A DNA stretch of 64,000 nt from NCBI RefSeq assembly GCF_021347895.1, contig NC_067115.1:15633876-15697875 (forward strand), given 5' to 3'. This DNA is from Acanthochromis polyacanthus. Its lineage: Eukaryota > Chordata > Actinopteri > Pomacentridae. Each line of letters opens with the position of its first letter. Positions within the stretch are counted from its first letter, which is position 1. Positions 24,190 to 37,000 of the stretch are shown in pieces. The translations under genes were made by a program, and so were the position numbers. The notes below the pieces were generated by a model. The model was given only the letters and a program-made list of their open reading frames with translations, ran no database searches and was not told where the DNA came from.

Positions 24190-24780
24190 ATTGTGTTAGT
24201 ATTTACCCCACTTCAAGTCAGTATTTAGTAGATGCACCTTTGGGTGCAATTACAACTTTGAGCCTTGTAGATAGGTCTTACTCAGCTTCCCACATGTGGA
24301 CACAGCAATTTTGCTCCATTTTTTTCTGCTCAACTGCTCAGACTCTGTCAGGTTGCACAGGGATCGTGAGCGAACAGCCCTTTTCAAGTCCAGCCACAAA
24401 ATCTTACTTGGACTCCTGCTTGGTCACTCCAGGATCACCTTGTTGTGTAGCGTTGATTTCATGGTTTGGATCGTCGTCCTGATGGCAACCAAATTTTCTC
24501 CTACGTTGCAGTTCTCTTGCAGCCTGATTCAGATATTCCTCCAGGATTTCCCTTTACTTTGGCACATTCATTTCACCCTCTACCTTTATTAGCCCTCCGG
24601 GACCTGCTGCAGGGAAGCATCAAGCCCACAACATGATGCTGCCGCCACCTTGCTTCACAGCGGGGATGGTGTGTTTGTGATGATGTGCAGCATTTGGTGT
24701 TGCCAAACACAGCACTTATTAGGCAAAAAGGTCTCATCAGACTTTCTTCCAGTTGACTCAGGAGTCTGTCACATACCTTT
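24190..24780 (-). pseudogene. Tc1-like transposase relic, antisense
   Basis: Read on the minus strand, bases around 24640 give KQGGGSIMLWG, followed by an EYLNQAAREL-like stretch and a decayed QDDDPNH, equivalent to GGGSxMxWGCF and QDNDPKHT of Tc1 transposases. Stops and frameshifts are present. It lies between the two C3 genes. Confidence 0.65.
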
Positions 24781-24984
24781 CTGGCAAACTTAATATAAGG
24801 TTGTTGTTTTTTTCAATTGTAGTTTTCTCCTCGTGACTCTTTGATAAGGCAAAAAACTTTGAAGGGGCCGTAAATATCTTTTATAAGCACATGATCTGGT
24901 TTGCTAGCCACTCCTATCAGATAATAAACAAGACTGTGAGACTGTAGGGAGGAGAAGTCAGAGTGCATGAGGAGGGAGGTAGGT

Positions 24985-25025
24985 GCATAAAAAAAGTGCT
25001 GCAGAGCAGTACAATAACAGCAGAT
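24985..25025 (+). promoter_or_regulatory. Candidate TATA-like core promoter of the downstream C3 copy
   Basis: A GCATAAAAAAAG box lies about 40 bases before the start codon at 25026, which would leave only a short 5' UTR. Human C3 also has a TATA-type liver promoter. The evidence is the motif and its position only. Confidence 0.3.
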
Positions 25026-28000
25026 ATGGGATCAGGAAGGAGGATGTGCGACACTCAGCTTTGGCTTTCAGCCCTGCTGACCTTTTTCTCTGTGATTTCT
25101 CTGACTGATGGGTCACCAATGTAAGTAACCTTGCCTTGAAAGAGGAAGAATGAGAATGAGAAAGAATTTTCTGCATTTTTAACAGGTGTATTTTTTTTTT
25201 GTTTTACCTGATACCTACTGCACGGTCTGCACCCCTCACTATCAGTGGATCATGTCACAACCCAAGCAAAGACATGCAAAAAAAGACACAAACAAGCAAA
25301 ACAAACTTTGTGTTAAAATGTGAAAATTGTTAGATACTGTTTAGTTGGCTGAAGAAAAAGTGCTCTCTGCAAGTCAGAAACAGTAATCAGGAGTGGAATA
25401 GTGGAACCACATTTCAGTGCATGCAGATAGACAGAAATACACTTTTCCCCCGAATTTATTTTAGCGGCAAAAATGCACAGATTTTTACACCTAAGACAAA
25501 AAGTCTTCCTGTATGGTATACCAAACATGTGCTTAAAGTGTTGAAAATGTTCTACATCAGTTAAGAAAATCTAATAAGAATCTAATAAGAGTCATATTGA
25601 GACATGGGATTACTTGCATTTGTGATTAACTTTAAAGTTACTCATTAGGCTTCAGTTTAAATCAATTCCATTTCTAGTTTGGGTCTTACACAATGAGGAG
25701 CTGCAGTTTTGTTTGCATAAATCCAGGTACCATTGCCGGGAAGCTGACCTAAATGTTGTCTGGACGTCACACATTGATTCTGTGCGCCTGTCACAGTAAA
25801 CAATGTCGGGAATAATGATGAAATGTTGAATTAATGGATAACTCAGTGTGTGCTAAGGTCATTCTGAAGCAGAAAAAAGACAGTTCTTATGGTAAATCAG
25901 ATGATCCGAACTTTTACAGACTCAAACGCCCATTAGGAAAAATATAATTAAAGGTAAATCTGTATACTTTTTCAGCAGTCAGTGCTGAACAGCAGTGTGG
26001 GTCTTTCTTTCTCTCTCCATTGCTCTGTAGGAAAGTGATGTCGGCCCCCAACTTGTTGCGGGTGGGAACGCCAGAAAACGTCTTTGTGGAGTGTCAAGAC
26101 TGCACCACTGAGAATGATTTCACGGTTGTTATCAACGTAATGAATTATCCAACCAAATCCAAACGGCTGATGACCACATCTGTGAACCTCACCAGTACAA
26201 ACAAATATCAGGGCTTTGGACAAATTAGGGTATACAGACGTACTGTGACTTGATTTCATTGTCAAAATCAAATTATTAGACTGATCAAATTTAAATATAT
26301 ACCTCATCCTCTTCAATACACGCTGATAGTGGCTCTTCATATCGGTTTCAGATCCCCACTGGAGATTTCAAAAGGGACCCAAACATGAGGCAGTATGTTT
26401 ACCTGCAAGCTCAATTCCCTGATATAAAACTGGAGAAAGTTGTCCTAGTGTCCTTCCATTCTGGCTACATCTTCATCCAGACGGATAAGACCCTCTACAC
26501 ACCCAGCAGCAAAGGTGAGTTAAATAATAGCTCACTGATGAGGACCATAACATATACACTTGTCAAAATGTCTCTATGTGGCTGTTTATGTCATAGAAAG
26601 GTGCAATTTTTAGGCATTTTTCAATCCAGAGAAAAGGGGCTTGTTGCTCAAACAGGGAAAAATCAACCACCACAATTCCAGGCTTCACCCTGGTACAGTT
26701 TATTCAGGGGGGTGCATTCTTCCAACCATTATATCTACTACATACTAGTGCATCTTAACCACTTAGAATATTAAGAATAAGTTGATTAATTTCCATCAAT
26801 CATTTAAAATATAATATATTGCAGACTCATTGAACAATTTTCAATTTTAATTTGAATCATTTTGTCCTGCAGCAAAACAGATCTTAACGTATTTCATATA
26901 TGTCAGTTATTATATAATTGTTTCTGCATCATAAATCCTGTATTTTAAAACCAGGACATCCAGTATTTAAATTATTTCAAAATCCAAGGTTATTAACATG
27001 CTGGCAAACACAGGGTTACACATGGTGTCCCTGTAAAATAGCATGTGTAACATCAACAGCCAGACAGAAACTGTTGTTACATATAATAATAAATAATCAG
27101 TCATAAATGCCAGATGTCGACAAAGAATTGAGTATTTTTAGAATGAATGACAATCCTGCTAAACATGTTAAATAAACCCTCTAGAGCAGATATATATTCG
27201 AGTGATCTGTCTTTCAGTTCGTTTCAGAGTATTCGGACTGACACCTCGCTTGGATCCCGTGGAAAAGAATGATGAGGCCCGACCTGATCCTTCTATTAAC
27301 ATCGAATTTGTGGTATTGAATTTTATCGTGAATAAGACTTGAACGTGATAGAAGTAAACAATCTGTGCAGATAATTTCCATTCCTCTGTCTCCCACATAT
27401 CTGAGATTTGTTATTACTATGAGTTTGCCAATAGCTCTGTGAGGTTAAACCTGTCACTCCTCATCCAGAAAGCTTGATATGCACAATGAAATGTAACATG
27501 AGTCCCACCACTCAGTCTAAAGATGAAGTGTAAATGACAACAGCAAAACTAAGAAAAGCCAACAAGTGTAAAACAACAGCCTGATCGGACGAACAGACGT
27601 AGAGAAAATGTTTTGTTAAAGATGCATTATAAAAGTAACAGTTTCTTTTCTACAGTGACGAGGTTTACTGTTGAACTGTTTCTTATTTAGACCCCTGAAG
27701 GCATCATTTTATCGCGCGATCCAGTTTATCTGAAGTCAGGGGTTTTCTCAGGAGAATTTCAACTTGGTGAAATTGTCAGGTGAATATTGTACTTAATTTT
27801 AGCAGCTTATGGCTTTAAAAATAAATATAAAACTAACAAGAATTACCTTAAAATGACTGTGAATTATGTGGGAATAAACCTTTGCGTAAAGAGCTACACT
27901 ACCACTCCAAAGTTTGGACACACCTTCTCATTCAATCTTATTTATTTTTACTATTTTCTGGACACATACTGAAAACTAATATTTTTTTTGGTTCTTAAAT

Positions 28001-31000
28001 AATTCCATATGCATTCCTTAATAGCTTTGTTGCATTCAACCGAAGCAACAGCAGCACATAATTGGAGCAGATGGGGATTTTAAACAATAATGTAAAATAA
28101 AGACTGAAATATGGGCCACTGATGCTTAATACACTAATTTAAATGTATGTATGTGTGTGTGTGTGTGTGTGTTTGTCTGTGCGTTTGAGCATTCGTAGCA
28201 CTGGACTGTGGAAATTGGTGGCGAGGTACAACACCAAACCACAGAAAAACTTCTCTGCAGAGTTTGAGGTCAAAGACTACGGTGAGTTTGTTCAGACACC
28301 TTCTAATTTGTAACCTATAAAAAACTTTAAATGTATACTTTTACTCACTTCTTACCTGCTGCTGGACAAAAATGTGTTCAATGTTTCAGTGTTGCCCAGT
28401 TTTGAGGTCAAACTGATGCAACAAAGTCCTTTCTTCTACGTGTCCAGTCCAGAGCTGACCGTCAACATCAAAGCAACGTATGTGAAGATTTCATTGGCTT
28501 GGAGGCTGGCTTTGATTGGTGGATTGATGGGGCTTGTTTAAAGTTTATTGTTGGTGTTGTTGTTATTTTTAATCTTAGCTATTTTGTCTGCTCTGTTTCA
28601 CCTTACTGAGGGATAAATTTACCACTTTCTTATCGTTTCAGGTATCTGTTTGGTGAGGAGGTGGACGGATCGGCCTACGGTGTATTTGGGGTCATGTATC
28701 AGGGTCAAAAGACGAGTTTTCCCAGTTCGCTTCAGAGAGTGCTGGTACATACTCACACTTTTTGTCCATCGCTGCCAGTGCGATAGTTGATTTGACGCTA
28801 CAAAATCTGCATGTGCATTTTGTAAAATACCTGCCAATTGTACTTGAAGATCCATTTTTGTATATTTTGTCACATCAGATTGAGAACGGAGAAGGAGAGG
28901 TGACACTGAAGCAAGAGCACATCACACAGATCTTCGAAAACGTCCTGGACCTGGTGGGCAGCTCCATCTATGTAGCTGTTAGTGTGCTGACAGCCAGCGG
29001 TAAGAAAGAGAGAATGTGTGTCTGCCTGAGAACACGTCAAAAAGTAGAACAAATTGCATTTAATTTTACTGCTCTTCCACATGACTTAACACACTTGCTT
29101 GTACTTCTGTCTTCAAGCATTTAATCTCATCATAGCAACATGTTAACAAGTTAAAAAACATAAATCAAAAATAGATTTTTACTGAGGAGAATCTTTAAGT
29201 GCGCTTGACTGTTTCATTTTGACAGTCACAGTTTTAACATTGATATGATTGAAATATCACAATTTTGTCAAATCGCCTTTCAAGCTGTGATATTTACATA
29301 TTTAAAAGTTATTAAACAATTATTTCTGCTCCAGGAACTTTGTTTTATTAAGTATACAGAGTAAATATTTACCTTTAGTGCACAACTTAAATACACTTGT
29401 CTTATTATGCTTAAATTTATTTGAAAGGTGCCAATGAAAAATATTTAGAATTACAGTAAAATATAGAATAGAAATACTTTCTTGATCCTCAAGAGGAAAT
29501 TCTGTTGTTACAGTGCCAAGCAGAAAGAGTAAAGTGACTCCCCCACAATACAAATAAATGAGAAAAAGGAAAATATACTAAGATACAAAATTCACATTAA
29601 AAGGGCAAAATATATACTATGATTAAAAATATGCTGAAGCTAAAAATGCACCACAAACTGTCACAAAATATATTTAAATTAGGGTCTATTATTATTATCA
29701 TGCTACTTTTAGAAATAATAATTATTTTTACAATTTATTCATCAGTTACGTTGATATGTTTATGGGCTGGAAAAAGTATTGGAAACACCTCTACATTCTA
29801 TTTTATCACAACTTATAACTTAAATTATTTACATTATATGTCTAAATATGTTGGTAAGTTTTATTGTACTTTGTAAATGTCTAAACCAATGAAAGTACAC
29901 ATGTATATAATGAGAGCACATTATTTGTTTTATATGTGGTGCATTTAGGAACAAACTAATGTGCAATTAAAGCCGTACTGATTAATAGCAAGTGCTTGAT
30001 ATTTTAAGAGTAACTAGTGTACTAAAATCAGCACAGTGAAACATGGATTTATTACATTTTGGTGGTGAAATTTTGAGTGAATATTTGCATGTCTCTCTTG
30101 TTTTGTTTATTTTTTTTAAATGATACAGGTTATTACTATGTGTAGCTGATACAATGTTCTGTAATTACTGACACAGGTAGTGAAATGGCAGAGGCAGAGC
30201 TGCGAAATATCCAAATTGTCACATCCCCTTACACCATCCACTTGAAGAAAACACCTAAATATTTCAAACCAGGACTGTCCTTTGATGTTGTGGTAATGTG
30301 GATTTCATACATTTGCACACACACACACACATATAAAAGTATGGTGACAATCTTTCAATCACATATATCTTTATTTTTGAAATTCAAAGTTAAAAACAAT
30401 AATCCTTTAACCAAAAATGCACACAACAAGAAGTTTTAGATTGCGCTTATTTAATAAAGATGTTTTCTGACCGACAGATTGGAGTTACGAATCCTGATGG
30501 CGCTCCGGCAAGAGGTGTTGCAGTGGTGGTTGAACCTGGGGAGGTGGAGGGTGTCACTGGAGCCAACGGCATGGCGAGGCTTACCGTCAATACAGTAGAA
30601 AACAGTCAAACACTGGATATCACAGTAAGTCATGAGACTGGGTAGAATTGTTTATAATTATTTAGATTTTGTGTTAAACCCTCAACTGTTAGAGGAGCTT
30701 ATCTGGTAAAGTTGGAGTCTCCATGTCTGACACAATTACATGCATCATCTGCACATAAAACAATGTCAACAATGTCACTCTGCATCATATAAAGCCAAGT
30801 TAGCAACTTTCAGGTTGCGTTTATTCATAGTTGACATAGACTGCAGGTAATAACTCCTAATGTGCATTGCTTTATGTGACTTCATGCTTACTTGTACTCG
30901 TAGGTAAAGACCAAAGACCCTCGTATTTCACCTGAAAGGCAAGCATCAGCCAACATGACGGCTCTCTCATACAGCTCCAGCAGCAACAATTACATCCACA

Positions 31001-34000
31001 TCGGTACAAAGTGAAATGATGTCAAAAGACTAGTACTGTCAAATAACACTTCTTTTAAAAGTTTTCTAATTGATATGTTTCCATAGGCATTGATGCAACT
31101 GAAGTCAGTCCAGGAGAAAACCTGAAACTGAACCTCAACTTCAACAAACAGGGAAGTCAACAAACGGACATCACGTACCTGGTGAGATGTGTTTTGAACC
31201 CTTGTGTCCATGCTGGAGTATGTAGGTTGCTTCTTGCAGCCTGTGTAGAACAGTGTTGAGGACAAAATTATTACTCCCAATATGTGAATCTGATTTTTTT
31301 CAAACTTTTCCCAAGTGCTGTTTGATAGAGTTTCAAACTTATACCACAGCTTCTCTGAACACATTAGTGCTCTCTAGGAACTAAAACTCACTGAACTGAA
31401 AGAATACCAAGATCAAATTCTTTTTAAAAATCCCAGCTCTTTCTTCTTTGGCAAATCTTTCAACTCCTTCAGATTTAGAAGTATAATGGCATCGACACTG
31501 GTCCTATGATTTCCTATGGGAGACAAGTCAGGGCTTTGTGCAGGGCAGTCAATAATGTTCACTTTGGCATTCTCAAGGTAGTTTTTCACCACAAGTGATA
31601 GATGCTTCAGGTCATATGCTTAGATAGACACAGATTTGCTGCTGACTGCTCGACGTTATCTTCCAGAATCTTCCTATAGTCTTGTCTTTTCATGATTCCT
31701 TCTACCGTGATGAAAGTTCTCCATTCCAGATGCACTGAAGCATCCCCACAGCATGATGCTGCCACCGCCATGCTCACTGTGGAGATGGTGCTCTGTGGGT
31801 TGTACATTTCTCCCTTCTTTTCATGACATAGGAAACATTTCTATCACCAAAGAGCTGTAGTTTTGTTTTATATGACCAAAGTAGATGCATGCTTCAGTCT
31901 GTCTGTGTAATGGCCAGGTGTCCAAATCCTTTCGTCCATATAGTGTATGTTGTAACTCAGTGTGTATATATGTAAGGTAATCGTCTGTCTTAACTTTATA
32001 TCACAGGCTTTGAGTATTACTAAGCCAAAGCTCATCACTGGCACAACAGCAGTTTCTGCCATGGCTTAATGAAAACGTCACTTCATAAAACGGCCAATTT
32101 TTTTGACCCTTGTAATTTTTGGTTTCTGTGAAATAATTCTGTTACCGAGTGCAAATAAAAATAACTCAACTTCATTGGTAGACTAATCATTTGGTCCTAA
32201 ACTACACATGCACATTGGATAAAGTTTAATTCTCCATGTTTAGATCCTGAGCAGAGGTCAGCTGGTGAATTATGGCCGTTACAAGGCAAAAGGTCAACTT
32301 CTGATCTCCATAATGGTCACCATTACCAAAGAAATGCTGCCATCGTTTCGCATCATTGCCTACTACCATCCAAGTGACAGTGAAGTGGTATCGGACTCTG
32401 TTTGGGTGGACGTAAAAGAATCCTGCATGGGTTTGGTGAGACATATCATACCGATGTATCAGAGCTCAACTGGGTAAACTAAACACACACACCAAGCTAT
32501 TTTCATCCAGCTGGTTTAACATTTACAAATTCCCTTATCCTTTAGCTGAAACTGGAATCAGCAAAACCTGCTGCAACCTACATGCCTCGCAAAATGTTTC
32601 AACTAAAAGTCACAGGAGATCCTGAAGCCACCGTGGGACTGGTGGCAGTTGACAAAGGCGTCTACATTTTAAACAACAAGCATCGCCTCACTCAAAAAAA
32701 GGCAATGTCTTTTTTCTTACTTTACCTGTAACAATATTTGAAAGGGGTTTCAAGCTCACATCCTGTCATTTTCATGTATATCTAAAGTAAATGTGGTAAA
32801 TGTGCTGCGCTCATGTGACGCTTTCATCCAAGCCATTTTGGGAATTTCACCTCTCATTCAACAGCTCACACATGCTCAAATAGCAGTGGACCTCCAATTC
32901 AAGGCACTGGCGTTTTGCCAAAGAATAAGAGGACACACGGTGGAGTCCAGTATTAGTTTGAGTAAAACTAAGATTTGTCTGTCTGTATTTCTGTGTGTAT
33001 GACATCCATGCTGCAGATCTGGGACATGGTAGACAAGTCTGACACCGGCTGCACACCAGGTGGTGGGAAGGACAGCATGAGCGTTTTCAGTGATGCCGGG
33101 CTGCTGTTTAAGACTAATTTGGGTTCTGAGACTCCCTACAGATTAGGTGACATTACTTGATTCTCTCATTCTTTTTCCTCTTTCTGCCCAATGCTCCAGT
33201 GCTATGAAAATAGAAAAACCAAAGGTGGGCGGAAAGTTAGAACCTGAGTTGAGCTGAGACAGGGGTATAATGGGGCCATCAAAATTAAGTCTATCAAACA
33301 AGCAAACACTTCCATAAACATAGCACTATGGATCGGTTGATGCTGTCCCATGAAATACCTGAAATCAGATGTCAATAGGAAATTGCCCTGTAGAAAAATC
33401 TGTAAGAAAACAGTGAAACTCTGTCAGCAAAGGTACCAAAAAATACATATCGCAGTGGAATACTGTAACATTCAAAGACTGTAAGAACTAATAGATAATG
33501 TCAAATATCTGTAAAATAATTACATTTCCAGACAATTTAAATACAGCAAAACAGTGTCATTTTAAGGTCACATTTCATAAAAGAAAAGGTTTCTATTCAT
33601 AATACTGATTTTTAATGAGGACATTATTTACTGTACTACTATTTCTGTGATTTTACTATATATTGTCTGTAATTTAGCAAAATAGGAAAAAATCTGTAAA
33701 ATACAAGTAAACAAAAACATTTACCATTTTTCATCCTTAATGCATAAAATGTGTTATTAAAATAATGGCAAATATCTGTAAGATAATTACATTTTTTTGC
33801 GAATTTAAATACAGAAAATGTGTGTAATTTTATGGTTGTTTGTAGTGTCGTGCAGTCACATTGTATTTAATTTTTTTTGTATTCTGTTTCTAAGTACAAC
33901 CATCCAAATGGCATCACATCTACCGTTTGTGTTCGCATAAATATCTAGCTTGTGTTTCATTTTCAGATTTGAATTGTCCAGCCCCCAGCAGGAAGAAGCG

Positions 34001-37000
34001 AGATGCAGCTTTGATGAACGTCACAACCAGCTTACGTGAGAACCACAGCGCTCAAACAGCAGCATCATTCAGTCATCGTCTGTCACATATATAGAAGAAC
34101 ATAACAGCGAAAATCTTTAAAATAGTTTTAAAATATTTAGCGATCTTTTGTCCTTACTTAACAGTAAACTATCTGTAAAATGACTATGTATTCTGCTGAT
34201 TTAAATACAGGAAATATTGTGTAATTTTACATTCAATCTTTGGAGGAGCATCATTTGTAAACATACATTTTTTTCTAAGTTGCATTTAAAAATTGTTAAG
34301 GACTATTAATTTTACAGCGCATGCCTTCTCAAGTATTTCAAAGCTCTTTGTTGCAGTTTTTGCCTGATAAATGCTTAATGTTGGCACTTTGCTCCATTTT
34401 GGGATCTATCATTGCATCAAACATTGACATTATTCACTGCATCCTGGGCTTAAACACCACCTAAAATGATTGTGATTGGTTTAAAGAAATCTCTGTCTCT
34501 CCTGCACAACTTGCTTTCTTTCCAGTGAGTCAATATGATGACGAACTGCAACGTGACTGCTGTTTGGATGGTATGAGGGAAACCCCTGTTTCATACTCCT
34601 GTGAGAGGCGCAGTGAGTATATCTTGGATGGTGCAGCCTGCGCCATGGCCTTTCTGAACTGCTGCAGGGAGATGGAACGCATCCGAGGTGAGAAGAGGGA
34701 GGGAAGTCTCCAACTGGCTCGCAGTAAGACATGGGAACAAGGGTTGGGAGGTGGTAATTATACAGGCTATCAATCAATCAAAATGCTAACATTTTTTTAA
34801 ACCTTTAGGTGAGGAGGATGACACCAGTTACATGGACAGTACAGATATTGTTTCTCGCACAAACTTCCCTGAAAGTTGGCTGTGGTCAGAAATCAAACTG
34901 CCTGCTTGCGTTCGACCCAACTGGTGAGTCAGATGAGACCTGTACACATTAAAATACACTGATAGTTTAAAGTGTTAATGCGTATTTGTTACAGTGCGTC
35001 CACAACATTTGAGAAAATTGTTCCTTTGCAAGACTCCATCACAACCTGGCAGTTCACTGGCATCAGTTTATCAAGAAATCACGGTGAGAATCCAGCAACC
35101 AAAATCTGTGTTGTTTTGTGATTTCTGCATCCAGCTCTTAAATCAAACCTACAGTGCTTCAAACTGTCTCTCTATTTCGTATGAATTTACGTCCCTCACC
35201 AAGGCACCTCTTTTTTCTGTGCTATGTTTTATGCTTTTTAAAGGTATCTGTGTGGCTGAACCACTGGAGATAATTGTCCGAAAGGACTTCTTTGTTGAGC
35301 TCAAACTGCCCTTCGCTGCTGTCCGTGGAGAGCAACTGGAAATTAAGGCGGTCATCCACAACTACAGCCCCAATCGTCTCACTGTAAGTATTCATGCAAG
35401 TAAACATGATCACATTTTTCGTGAACCTATCCAGTGAACTACCTAAATAATGTAAAAATCTGAAACTGGAACTTTATTATTATTATTATTATGGTAATTA
35501 AAGAAGGTCCCTGAAGTCCCTTACTCCACCTTTACCTTGTTTATAAGGTGCGTGTGGAGCTAAAGGGGGAAGCGGGTGTGTGCAGTGCAGCCTCTAGACA
35601 TGGAAAATACCAGGAGGAAGTGGAAGTTGAGGCTGGAAGCGCACGAGCTGTACCTTTTGTCATTATTCCCATGAAGGAGGGAGAATACAAAATTGATGTC
35701 AAAGCAGCTGTTCAAAACTCAGAAATCAGTGATGGAATCATTAAGCCGCTGCGAGTGGTGGTAAGAGAGACACACTATCTCATCTCTTTATCTGTTTCTT
35801 ATGTCTTGCGTTTTAAACACAAGGGCCATTGAACACAACAAACTCCACATAACACCTTTAACTGAACTGAGAAGTGCACTGACATGAACTGACACCTGTA
35901 ATAAAATGAAAACAAGATCCCGTCATTGCATTTTTAAAGATTTCTACTGCTAAATTGATTGTACACTAGTTTAAAGAGTTTTGATTTCAGACATTTGTCC
36001 TTGCTTTTGTTTTTCCAGCCTGAAGGTATACTGATAAAAGCTCCTCAGATTATAACTTTGGACCCTTCAACTAAAGGTCTAGGTGAGTTTACTTGTCAAG
36101 CAGCTGCAGCAAGAATAACACACAACTGACTAAGTTGAAAAATAGTGAAAGAACTACTTTTCTTCTGCGACGTTTTCTGGTTACAAAGAATACTCTCTCA
36201 TGTACCGTCTTAAATTAACTGTGTTAATTTTGATCATTTAATGTATTATTATTTCCTGTCATATGTATGTAATTAGTGGTCTACTTAAGTTAAAAATGAC
36301 AACATCTACATAATATTTCAAAGTGTTCCCAAAATTAGGCTTCCTCTTTACATTTTAGATGGTAAACAAGTGGAAATCATCAACAGTAAAATTCCTCAGA
36401 GGGATTTTGTACCAAACGCACCAACCAGCACACAGATCTCTTTGACAGGTGAGAGTGGTGGCATTATTACCTTTGTGTAAGTGTAACTGCTGCATGAGAT
36501 ATGTGTTCTTCCTTGTTTGCAATGATAAATGGACAAACTGGTTGTGTACAGGGAATAAAGAAAATGTGGTGAAAAACGCTATTACTGGAGAATCAATGGG
36601 TGCTCTGATCGGTACACCCTCAGGCTGTGGAGAGGAAAACATGATCCACATGACCTACACTGTCATCGCAGCCACATATTTGGACAAAACCTACCAGTGG
36701 GAGCCTGTGGGCATTGATAGACGTGAAGAAGCCCTCCAACACATCAACACTGGTGGGTCACACAAATGCATTTTAACACAAACACTGGATATTTTGTTTA
36801 AAGCCACTATGTGTAAGAAAGGAAGACTTTGGCAGAAGTCAGTAGCTGTACTATAGTACCCAATTTAAGAGTGCTACTGACATTGGCTTCCACTGGATAA
36901 GACTCATTGCAAAAGACAGCAGTCAATGAAGGGTTTTGTTTTGTTTAGGCTACCAGAACCAACTTGCCTACCGTAAACAGGACGGGTCCTTTAGTAGAGA

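Larger units (their letters stand above)
25026..33146 (+). other. C3 downstream copy: signal peptide and beta chain, exons 1-16
   Basis: Exons: 25026-25120, 26031-26229, 26352-26514, 27218-27312, 27691-27779, 28199-28281, 28390-28477, 28642-28744, 28879-28999, 30177-30292, 30478-30624, 30904-31003, 31087-31181, 32244-32435, 32546-32701, 33017-33146. Markers are APNLLRVGTPENVFVEC (MG1), GYIFIQTDKTLYTPSSK (MG1/MG2 boundary) and TVGLVAVDKGVYILNN (MG6). All introns are GT-AG except the one after 32701, which begins GC. Confidence 0.92.

Noticed and set aside
36635..36637. GAA at the thioester position as a simple sequence error
   Set aside because: The other copy has CAG, so two bases differ. 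The rest of the exon and the whole reading frame are clean. A one-step change from CAA is possible in evolution, but a random error is unlikely.
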